Shown here: in pieces, positions 1 through 5,642 of the stretch
Numbering within the stretch: position 1 is the stretch's first letter
Layout: each line of letters begins with the position of its first letter
Assembly (NCBI GenBank): GCA_028820035.1
Contig: JAPPKI010000254.1
Span: forward strand, 1-6,455
Direction: 5' to 3'
Source: a bacterium
GTDB taxonomy: Bacteria > Actinomycetota > Acidimicrobiia > Acidimicrobiales > Bin134
DNA: 6,455 nt
Program-made: the position numbers and the translations under genes
The notes under the pieces: model-generated
What the model was told of the DNA's origin: nothing
Database searches by the model: none
Seen by the model: only the letters and a program-made list of their open reading frames with translations

Positions 1-1
1 G

Positions 2-1663
2 TATTACGACGAGTACACGCCTTCCTATCCGGATCGGGCGTCGTGGAGCTCTCCCCGGGTGCTTCGGGACCGCGCCGCTCGGCATCCGGACCGCACCTAT
101 CTCGACGTGCCGTGGTCCGGCGAGTCTTACACCTTCGCCGAAACCCTCGATCTGGCCGAGCGTGTCGGCTCGGGAATACTGGCTGCTGGGGCCCAGCCGG
201 GCGACCGGGTCCTGATCATGATCCCGAACTGCTCCGCGTACATTCTCGCGTGGCTGGGATCGTCGGTCGCCGGCCTCGTGGAGGTACCGATCAATACGGC
301 CTATCGAGGGTCGTTCTTGGCCCACCAGGTCCGCACTACAGAGCCGGTGCTGGCCGTTATCGCTCCCGAGTTCGTGGAGCGTATCGTTGACGTCCCCGAC
401 GCGGTGACGTCTATCCGCCACTACTTCGTCGTCGGAGATGATGCTGAGGTTGCCGCCGCGATCTCCCAACTGATGGCCGCCGGCTATGAGGCCAGCCCGT
501 GGCCCTCGCTTCTCACCGCCCCCAAGACCGAATTGCCCGATGTGGAGGCTCGCGACCTCGCGTCGGTCTTCTTCACGTCGGGCACCACCGGGCTGTCGAA
601 GGGCGTCATGATGCCGCACGCCCACATGTACCTGTTCGCCGACGAGTGCGTGTCTTTGACCCGGCTGACGGAAGCCGACACCTACATGTCGGTGGGCCCG
701 CTGTTCCACGGGAACTCCCAGTTCCTGGCGGCCTACCCGGCGCTGATCGCCGGTGCCCGCTATGTGCTGCACGAGCGCTTCAGCGCTTCGGAATGGATCG
801 ACCAGATCCGAGCAGCAAACGCGACGGTGACCAACTTCGTCGGCGTGATGATGGACTTCGTCTGGCAGCAGGAGCCTCGGCCTGGCGATGCCGACAACCA
901 GTTGCGCTGTATCTTCGCGGCGCCCACGGCCAGTTCCATCCTCGACCAGTTCAAGGAGCGTTTCGGCGTCGAGGCCTTCGTAGAGGTATTCGGACTCACC
1001 GAGACCTGTATGCCGATTCTCACGCCCTATGGCATCGACCGCCCACCGGGCGCTGCTGGGCTTCTCAACGCCGACTGGTTCGATATCCGATTGGTGGACT
1101 CCGACACCGACGAAGAGGTGCCGGTCGGCGAGGTGGGCGAGCTTATCGTCCGAGGCCGCTACCCGTGGACCACCTGCCAGGGGTACTTCGGCATGCCCGA
1201 CAAAACCACCGAAGCCTTTAGGAACCTGTGGTTCCACACCGGCGACGGGCTCCGCCGCGACGCCGACGGCTGGTACTACTTCGTGGATCGCCTGAAGGAC
1301 GCCATCCGGCGGCGGGGCGAGAACATCTCGTCGTACGAGGTCGAACAGGGTCTGGTTTCCCATCCAACCCTTGCCGAGGTCGCCGCCATCGGCGTCCCCG
1401 CCGACCAGGAGGCCGGAGAAGACGAGGTGATGGTCTTCTTGGTACCCGAGCCGGGCGCCGAGATCAGTACCGAGGAGGTCTGGGCTTACGCCGACAAGCA
1501 GCTACCGGCATTCGCGGTGCCCCGCTATCTCCGCGTGATCGACGAGTTGCCGAAGACGCCGTCGGAAAAGGTCCGCAAGACGGTGCTGCGCGAGCAGGGA
1601 GTGGACGCCGAAACCCACGACCGCGGCCCCCAGCGCCGTCGTAGAAGGAGCACGACGAGCTAA
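2..1663 (+). CDS. Acyl-CoA ligase (AMP-binding, ANL superfamily), 5'-truncated by the window
   Basis: An ATP-dependent carboxylate-CoA ligase that forms an acyl-adenylate and then the CoA thioester. The reading frame is open to the left edge (553 codons from base 2). A GTG at 59 is possible, but the preceding residues (YYDEYTPSYPDRASW) look like normal coding sequence, so the true start is probably at or beyond the edge. Numbering from that GTG, the motifs are the P-loop TSGTTGLSKG (173-182), FGLTE (311-315), FHTGD (392-396), the hinge stretch DRLKDAIRRRGENIS (410-424) and the C-terminal catalytic lysine K504 in TPSEKVRK. The usual Gly before this lysine is Glu, a variant I recall from other actinobacterial FadD-like ligases. 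All catalytic motifs are intact. Overall it is most like CaiC/FadD-type ligases; the substrate cannot be told. The C-terminus ends in an Arg-rich tail. The gene converges on the dehydrogenase with 28 bases between stop codons and no convincing terminator there. Confidence 0.93.
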   Translation, partial: YYDEYTPSYPDRASWSSPRVLRDRAARHPDRTYLDVPWSGESYTFAETLDLAERVGSGILAAGAQPGDRVLIMIPNCSAYILAWLGSSVAGLVEVPINTAYRGSFLAHQVRTTEPVLAVIAPEFVERIVDVPDAVTSIRHYFVVGDDAEVAAAISQLMAAGYEASPWPSLLTAPKTELPDVEARDLASVFFTSGTTGLSKGVMMPHAHMYLFADECVSLTRLTEADTYMSVGPLFHGNSQFLAAYPALIAGARYVLHERFSASEWIDQIRAANATVTNFVGVMMDFVWQQEPRPGDADNQLRCIFAAPTASSILDQFKERFGVEAFVEVFGLTETCMPILTPYGIDRPPGAAGLLNADWFDIRLVDSDTDEEVPVGEVGELIVRGRYPWTTCQGYFGMPDKTTEAFRNLWFHTGDGLRRDADGWYYFVDRLKDAIRRRGENISSYEVEQGLVSHPTLAEVAAIGVPADQEAGEDEVMVFLVPEPGAEISTEEVWAYADKQLPAFAVPRYLRVIDELPKTPSEKVRKTVLREQGVDAETHDRGPQRRRRRSTTS

Positions 1664-1691
1664 TACCGAATTCCATCCGGTTGTGAGGAGT

Positions 1692-2798
1692 TCAGCGGGG
1701 CTCGCGGTGCAGGCCTAGGACGCGCTCGCCGAGGATATTGCGCATGACGTTGGAGGTGCCGCCGGCAATGGTGTACGAGGGGGCGTAACAGATCGCCTTG
1801 GCCCACTGGTCGTCTAGCAGGGCCGACGCACCAAGGGTGGTAGCGGCGAACTGGGCCACCCGCTGCTCATGCTCGGTGCAGAACGCTTTGGTGGCTGCGC
1901 TGAATCCGGCGGGGGCCTGGCCCAGCGCCTCTCGGTACACCAGCAGGCGGCCCACCCGGTACTCGGTCTCCAGATGGGCGATCTCTTGGCGGACTCTGGG
2001 GTCGTCGCGGTCAGCCTTTGACTGAGCTTGGAGGAACAGCGCTCGGTTGGACACCAAGCGGTCGATTCCGCCCCGCTCGTGAGCCAACTGCGCCATGGTC
2101 TGCTTGAAGGCGTCGCCCTCGGCTCCCACTAGGTTCTCGGCCGGAACCCGCACCCCGGTGAAGTAGATCTCGCAGAAGTGCCGGTTGGCGATCATGTCGG
2201 TGATGGGGCGCACCTCGATACCGGGGGTGTCCATAGCCACGATGATCTCGCTGACCCCCCGGTGGGGCGGACCATCGTCGCTGGTGCGGCAGATCAGGTA
2301 GCAGTAGTCGGCCAAATTGCCGAAGCTGGTCCAGATCTTCTGGCCGTCGATCACGAAGTGGTCGCCGTCGCGGACCGCCCGAGTGCCGATGGAGGCCAGA
2401 TCGGAGCCGGCGTCGGGCTCGCTCATACCGATGCACCAAGTGCTCTCGCCCGCCAGCATCTGGGGCAGGAACTCGGCTTTCTGCTGCTCTGTGCCGTAAG
2501 CGATAAGTGTCGGCCCCATCTGGCGGTCGGCAAACCACATGGCCGCCACCGGGGCACCGGCGCTGATAATCTCCTCGGCCACGATCAACCGCTCGATGGG
2601 CGGTCGGGCCCGCCCCCCGTACTCTTTCGGCCATCCCATGCCGATCCAACCTTCGTCGGCCATAACCCGGGCGAACTCCTTGGAGTAGCCATTGATCCAC
2701 GAGTCGTTGTGCCGCCCGAATCGTGCCACACCCTCCGCGGCCACGATCCGCGCCCGGTCGCGCAGTTCCAACAACTCGGGGCTGAGCGCGAAGTCCAA
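1692..2798 (-). CDS. Acyl-CoA dehydrogenase (FadE-type)
   Basis: A flavoenzyme of 368 residues that would introduce an alpha-beta double bond into an acyl-CoA, passing electrons to ETF. It has the acyl-CoA dehydrogenase layout: a helical N-terminal domain with GWIGMGWPKEYGG (50-62), the signature GMSEPDAGSDL (124-134), the flavin-contacting WTS (156-158), and a C-terminal helical domain ending in AGGTSNVMRNILGERVLGL (345-363). The Glu of the MCAD-type YEGT motif is absent (AGGT). E241 in LAHERGG aligns with the helix-G Glu that is catalytic in long-chain and isovaleryl-CoA dehydrogenases, so it is the likely base. The RxxFG segment common in the family is not seen (residues 261-275 read KADRDDPRVRQEIAH). 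The start is taken as TTG because it gives the typical N-terminus MDFALSPE and no ATG or GTG lies between it and the upstream stop. No Shine-Dalgarno is visible, so translation may be coupled to secG, which ends 21 bases upstream in the same frame. Substrate unknown. Confidence 0.92.
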   Translation of the reverse strand: MDFALSPELLELRDRARIVAAEGVARFGRHNDSWINGYSKEFARVMADEGWIGMGWPKEYGGRARPPIERLIVAEEIISAGAPVAAMWFADRQMGPTLIAYGTEQQKAEFLPQMLAGESTWCIGMSEPDAGSDLASIGTRAVRDGDHFVIDGQKIWTSFGNLADYCYLICRTSDDGPPHRGVSEIIVAMDTPGIEVRPITDMIANRHFCEIYFTGVRVPAENLVGAEGDAFKQTMAQLAHERGGIDRLVSNRALFLQAQSKADRDDPRVRQEIAHLETEYRVGRLLVYREALGQAPAGFSAATKAFCTEHEQRVAQFAATTLGASALLDDQWAKAICYAPSYTIAGGTSNVMRNILGERVLGLHREPR

Positions 2799-2819
2799 CC
2801 GAAGGAAAGTGGTCAGCTG

Positions 2820-3053
2820 CTAGCTGGAATCCAGCAGCAGGGCCAGCGCCAGAGTGGAGAAGGAGAAGATCAACGCGGCCACGATGGTGAGCCGGTCGAG
2901 GTTCTTCTCGATGACGGTCGACCCGGCGGCCTGAGTGCCGAGGCCGCCGCCGAACATGTCGGATAGACCGCCGCCTCGGCCGCTGTGGAGTAGCACTAGG
3001 AACAGCAGTGCCAACGCGGAAAACACGTCGATCACCACAAGCGCAATAGTCAC
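2820..3053 (-). CDS. secG: Preprotein translocase subunit SecG
   Basis: A small inner-membrane subunit of the SecYEG translocon that supports SecA-driven protein export. The 77-residue product has two hydrophobic segments (about 3-22 and 55-74) around the conserved cytoplasmic loop LLHSGRGGGLSDMFGGG (21-37) and the motif GSTVIEKNLDRLT (44-56). From memory this matches mycobacterial SecG closely, including the distance from the start to the LLH motif. That fixes the start at the GTG at 3051-3053; an in-frame TGA lies two codons upstream. In many actinobacteria secG follows gap-pgk-tpiA. Here the upstream neighbour is a divergent peptidase gene, so secG must have its own promoter. The acyl-CoA dehydrogenase follows after 21 bases and is probably co-transcribed. 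The start region is unusual and is described separately. Confidence 0.95.
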   Translation of the reverse strand: MTIALVVIDVFSALALLFLVLLHSGRGGGLSDMFGGGLGTQAAGSTVIEKNLDRLTIVAALIFSFSTLALALLLDSS

Positions 3054-3073
3054 AGCGGGTCATTCTACCCGCT
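3054..3073 (-). promoter_or_regulatory. Perfect 7-bp dyad between Shine-Dalgarno and secG start (hairpin or operator)
   Basis: On the minus strand the arms are AGCGGGT (3073-3067) and ACCCGCT (3060-3054), separated by six bases, AGAATG. The 3' arm abuts the GTG start. The arms extend by three more pairs (GTC with GAC, 3076-3074 and 3051-3049) if two bases of the start codon are bulged. In RNA it could fold into a GC-rich stem that draws the distant Shine-Dalgarno towards the start or hides the start. In DNA it could be an operator, because a TAGAAT box lies inside it. It lacks a T-run, so it is not a standard terminator. Confidence 0.5.
3062..3067 (-). promoter_or_regulatory. Candidate -10 box TAGAAT for secG (possible leaderless transcript)
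   Basis: Minus-strand TAGAAT fits the actinobacterial -10 pattern TANNNT. It ends eight bases before the GTG of secG, so transcription from it would begin at or very near the start codon and give a leaderless mRNA. No clear TTGACA-like -35 is seen at the proper spacing. This reading competes with use of the Shine-Dalgarno at 3075-3082. Confidence 0.3.
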
Positions 3074-3074
3074 G

Positions 3075-3082
3075 ACCTCCCC
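3075..3082 (-). promoter_or_regulatory. Strong Shine-Dalgarno, unusually far from the secG start
   Basis: Read on the minus strand this is GGGGAGGT, with six bases (GGAGGT) matching the anti-Shine-Dalgarno. It lies 21 bases from the GTG of secG, much farther than the usual 5-9. The gap is filled almost exactly by the dyad at 3054-3073. An ATG at 3061-3063 is 11 bases away but opens an Arg-rich frame overlapping secG and the dehydrogenase that looks non-coding. The motif is clear; its use is uncertain. Confidence 0.5.
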
Positions 3083-3168
3083 TGCTGACGCACCCGACAT
3101 CCGGATGATGGCGGGGTCCACAAAACCTGCCTCTCTACCCATTACCCTGCTGAAACACCGGCTGCTCT

Positions 3169-3180
3169 GCATGAACATGC
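3169..3180. repeat. Short palindrome GCATG-AA-CATGC in the divergent intergenic region
   Basis: A perfect 5-bp inverted repeat with a two-base spacer, about 70 bases before the M23 gene and about 115 bases before secG. Position and symmetry would suit a regulator binding site shared by the two divergent genes, but a repeat this short can arise by chance. The rest of 3083-3249 shows no convincing promoter pair. Confidence 0.25.
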
Positions 3181-3214
3181 TGGGTCAGGAGTTTCCGGCA
3201 CCAGGAGAGAACAC

Positions 3215-3253
3215 TTGTCCGCAGCTTTGATTGCCGCACGGAAACGGGCATGA
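3215..3253 (+). CDS. Possible 12-codon leader ORF ending on the M23 start codon
   Basis: A TTG at 3215 opens a short frame reading MSAALIAARKRA, ending in TGA at 3251-3253. That stop overlaps the ATG of the peptidase gene as ATGA. It is preceded by a good Shine-Dalgarno, AGGAGAG (3203-3209), five bases before the TTG. The peptidase ATG itself has only a weak purine stretch in front of it, so ribosomes finishing this leader could re-initiate there. This is the only plausible use I see for that Shine-Dalgarno. The product is too short to judge by codon bias or homology, and the TTG start lowers confidence. Confidence 0.3.
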   Translation: MSAALIAARKRA

Positions 3254-4320
3254 AGCCGCTTCGCAGTGCAGCCGCGGCCGTCCGTTGGTGTGGAAGGACG
3301 TTCGCCCAAAGCCTGAAAGGCCTCGGACGCGGCGTCAAGGCGGCCATCGGCTGGCTGCGGAAATGGGCTGGCAAGATCCTAAGCAGCCTCAAGTCGGGCC
3401 GAGTCCTGCTTTCAATTGCAGCCTTGGCGGTGGCCTTCGTGATCGGAATCGTGGTTTCCCAGGCATGGTCATCGGACAGTTCCGATGACACCCCGGCGTC
3501 ATCTGCTGGCCCATCCGACGCTGAGACCGAGCCGACTTCCTCCCCTTCAGAACCCGATGACGAGTCATCATCCACCGACCCGCCGACGACCCCGGAAGCA
3601 ACACCCGCTTCAGATCCGGGCGACAGATCATCGGCCAACTATCCCCCCGATAATGCCGATGCCGACCCCGTGCCCACCCCCGCCCCGGTTTTCGTGGTAC
3701 TGGACCAACAGCCGCAGTCGTACCAAGAAGCACTGGAAGACGCCGCCCGCCTATCGCGTGACATTGTCTGGCCCAGCGCCTGCATGTCGCCCCTACCCCA
3801 CCCCGACCTGCTTCCCAATGCACCCCGGACCTACCGTTCGGGAATACACCAGGGCGTTGACTTCCGGTGCTTTGCCCGAGGGCATCCCGCAGTAGCCGCG
3901 CTGGACGGGCGGGCAGTGCTGGTCGTTGGCAACTACGACGACCCAGATTCCGACAAGCGGGATCTCTTGTTGGATGTCGCCGCGCAGCTCGAGGCCACGC
4001 CTCCCTACACCCTGTTGACGCTGTACGGGAACCATGTGGTAATCGACCACGGCGTCGTCCCTGATGTCGGCCATGTGGTCACCATCTACGCCCATCTAGA
4101 AAGTGTCGACCCTGACATACGAGTCGGCGAAGCCGTTCAAGCAGGACAGACGGTGGGAGAAATCGGCAATCGAGGAACCCACGCGGCCGCTAACGGCGAC
4201 TTCTACACCGACCCCCATCTGCATTGGGAGCTGCACATCGACAACCAGTATCTGGGCGCTGGTCTAACGGCGGCGGAAACGCGTTTCGTCTATACCACCC
4301 TGTTCGCCGAGGCTTCCTAG
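3250..4320 (+). CDS. Membrane-anchored M23 family metallopeptidase
   Basis: A zinc endopeptidase of the LytM/M23 family, which cleaves peptide cross-bridges in peptidoglycan outside the cell membrane. The 356 residues comprise a basic cytoplasmic tail of about 50, one transmembrane helix (52-70, VLLSIAALAVAFVIGIVVS), a Ser/Thr/Pro/Asp/Glu-rich linker (about 74-146) that probably spans part of the wall, and the catalytic domain (about 196-335). The zinc-site pattern is complete: H200xxxD204, the YAHL histidine H282 and HLH (H323, H325). The enzyme therefore looks active rather than an EnvC-type regulator. C178 and C207 are both extracytoplasmic and could form a disulfide. The domain has extra residues between GNYDD (228-232) and LYGNHV (258-263). 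ATG 3250 is the first usable start after an in-frame TGA at 3172. It is divergent from secG; the P450 follows after 33 bases. The physiological partner is unknown. Confidence 0.9.
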   Translation: MKPLRSAAAAVRWCGRTFAQSLKGLGRGVKAAIGWLRKWAGKILSSLKSGRVLLSIAALAVAFVIGIVVSQAWSSDSSDDTPASSAGPSDAETEPTSSPSEPDDESSSTDPPTTPEATPASDPGDRSSANYPPDNADADPVPTPAPVFVVLDQQPQSYQEALEDAARLSRDIVWPSACMSPLPHPDLLPNAPRTYRSGIHQGVDFRCFARGHPAVAALDGRAVLVVGNYDDPDSDKRDLLLDVAAQLEATPPYTLLTLYGNHVVIDHGVVPDVGHVVTIYAHLESVDPDIRVGEAVQAGQTVGEIGNRGTHAAANGDFYTDPHLHWELHIDNQYLGAGLTAAETRFVYTTLFAEAS

Positions 4321-4353
4321 CGGTCTGCTGGCAATCCCGGCTAGAACATCGCC

Positions 4354-5568
4354 ATGAGTTCGATCGACTACAACCCCTTCGACTACGACATCGATATTCG
4401 AGCCCATGGTGTTTGGCGGCGGATGCGCGACGAGGCCCCGCTCTATCACAACGACGAGCACAATTTCTGGGCGCTGACCCGCTACGACGATGTGCTCGCC
4501 GGACTGCTCGATACCGAGACCTACTCTTCTCGTTACGCCACATCGCTCGACCTCATGGGCGAAGAGGAGTGGACTGGACCGTTGTTCATCTTCCGAGATC
4601 CACCGGAGCAGACGCTATTGCGCAAGCTGGTGAGCCGAGCCTTCACCCCCAAGGCCATCAACGGATTGGAAAGCCGGATCGAGTCCATCTGCGACAACTT
4701 GCTGGATCCTCTGGAGGGTCTGAGTGTTTTCGACTTCGTCGACCGCTTCTCCGCGCTCATGCCTCCCACCGTGATCTTGGCCCTGCTGGGATTTCCCGAA
4801 GGGCTCGAACAAGACTTGCGACAATCAATGGACAAGGGGCTGCACATCGAAGAAACAGCCACCGCGGGCAGCAGCCGAGAGTTGGTCGACCAGACCGGAA
4901 ACCTCTCCCACGAGGTGTACGCCTTGGTTCCCGAGTTGTGCGAGCAGAAGCGGAAAGAGCCGTCCGACGACCTGCTGACCATCCTGGCCACTCACGAACG
5001 CGAGCTGCTGAACGGATCCACTCGCCCCCTAACCCTGGACGAGATCACCTCCTACGTTGCCTTGATCGGCGGGGCTGGAGCCGAGACGGTGGCCCGCTTC
5101 TTGGCTTGGGCAGTGGTACTGCTGGCTGAGCATCCCGATCAGCACGCCGAGCTTCGCGATGACTTCTCGCTGGTACCAGATGCCCTGGAGGAGATCCTTC
5201 GCTACGAGGCCCCCTCCCCAGTGCAGGGAAGGCGGGTCATGCAAGATGTGGAGTTGCACGGCCAAGTGGTCCCTGCGGGGGCCAACTTGCTGCTGATAAA
5301 CGGCAGCGGCAACCGCGATGAGCGCCACTTCCCCGATGCCGACCGATTCGACATCCACCGCAACATCGACCGCCACCTGTCGTTCGGCTACGGCGCCCAC
5401 TTCTGCATAGGTGCCGCGTTGGCCCGCCTGGAAGGCCGCGTCGGCCTCGAACAGATGCTCCGGCGCTACCGCGACTGGCAGGTCGAAGACGAACACCTGG
5501 AGTGGATCCACACCTCCACCGTTCGGGGCTACAAGTCGGTTCCCCTCTCCGTCGACCCGGCCGCCTAA
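4354..5568 (+). CDS. Cytochrome P450 monooxygenase
   Basis: A soluble bacterial class P450 of 404 residues, which would insert one oxygen atom into an organic substrate using electrons from a ferredoxin and its reductase; neither partner is encoded here. The motifs are the C-helix DPPEQTLLRKLVSRAF (82-97), the I-helix oxygen-activating GGAGAET (239-245), ExxR (E280-R283), NRDERHFPDADRFD (320-333) and the heme loop FGYGAHFCIG (344-353), with C351 as the heme ligand. The usual His of DPPEHT, which contacts a heme propionate, is Gln (Q86). The I-helix acid is Glu244 rather than the commoner Asp; both occur in active enzymes. The start ATG follows an in-frame TAG (4342-4344) by three codons. No Shine-Dalgarno is evident, so initiation may be leaderless or coupled to the peptidase gene ending 33 bases upstream. 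The CYP family and substrate cannot be assigned by eye. Confidence 0.95.
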   Translation: MSSIDYNPFDYDIDIRAHGVWRRMRDEAPLYHNDEHNFWALTRYDDVLAGLLDTETYSSRYATSLDLMGEEEWTGPLFIFRDPPEQTLLRKLVSRAFTPKAINGLESRIESICDNLLDPLEGLSVFDFVDRFSALMPPTVILALLGFPEGLEQDLRQSMDKGLHIEETATAGSSRELVDQTGNLSHEVYALVPELCEQKRKEPSDDLLTILATHERELLNGSTRPLTLDEITSYVALIGGAGAETVARFLAWAVVLLAEHPDQHAELRDDFSLVPDALEEILRYEAPSPVQGRRVMQDVELHGQVVPAGANLLLINGSGNRDERHFPDADRFDIHRNIDRHLSFGYGAHFCIGAALARLEGRVGLEQMLRRYRDWQVEDEHLEWIHTSTVRGYKSVPLSVDPAA

Positions 5569-5584
5569 GTCGGGGGGACTAGTT

Positions 5585-5623
5585 TCGGCGAGGTGCCGCT
5601 AGGACTCAGCACTACCTCGCCGA
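5585..5623. repeat. 10-bp perfect inverted repeat between P450 and monooxygenase genes
   Basis: The arms TCGGCGAGGT (5585-5594) and ACCTCGCCGA (5614-5623) are perfect reverse complements around a 19-base loop. The repeat starts 17 bases after the P450 stop. As RNA it would form a GC-rich stem in the right place for a terminator, but no T-run follows on either strand (plus-strand continuation TTCTGAGAAC). Options are a U-tract-less actinobacterial terminator or attenuator, an mRNA 3'-end stabiliser, or an operator for the downstream monooxygenase. The symmetry is certain; the role is not. Confidence 0.55.
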
Positions 5624-5637
5624 TTCTGAGAACCTTT

Positions 5638-5641
5638 AGGG
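5638..5641 (+). promoter_or_regulatory. Weak ribosome binding site that favours the GTG at 5649
   Basis: AGGG leaves one base before the GTG at 5643 but seven before the GTG at 5649, so the second GTG is the better supported start. The motif is short and could be chance. Choosing 5649 removes only two residues from the product. Confidence 0.3.
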
Positions 5642-5642
5642 C

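Noticed and set aside
1664..1691. A possible bidirectional terminator between the convergent ligase and dehydrogenase genes (ACCG...CGGT).
   Set aside because: Only four pairs with no T-run; too weak to call.
2178..2966. A 262-codon plus-strand frame across the dehydrogenase and secG.
   Set aside because: It is antisense to two well-supported genes, spans their junction and has no recognisable domain.
2011..3123. A 370-codon open frame on the minus strand overlapping secG and the dehydrogenase, with an ATG at 3061-3063 eleven bases after a good Shine-Dalgarno.
   Set aside because: The product is Arg-rich and of low complexity with no recognisable motif, while another frame of the same strand encodes two clear conserved proteins. 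It is a high-GC shadow frame.
3135..3638. A 167-codon minus-strand frame reaching into the intergenic region opposite the peptidase linker.
   Set aside because: Its Ser/Asp-rich first half is the complement of the repetitive linker codons; there is no motif and no good start signal.
4224..5129. A 301-codon plus-strand frame spanning the end of the peptidase and the first half of the P450.
   Set aside because: Arg/His-rich, without motifs, and running across two clear genes in another frame.
5624..5632. A small palindrome TTCT-G-AGAA before the monooxygenase gene.
   Set aside because: Four-base arms are expected by chance and nothing else supports a binding site.
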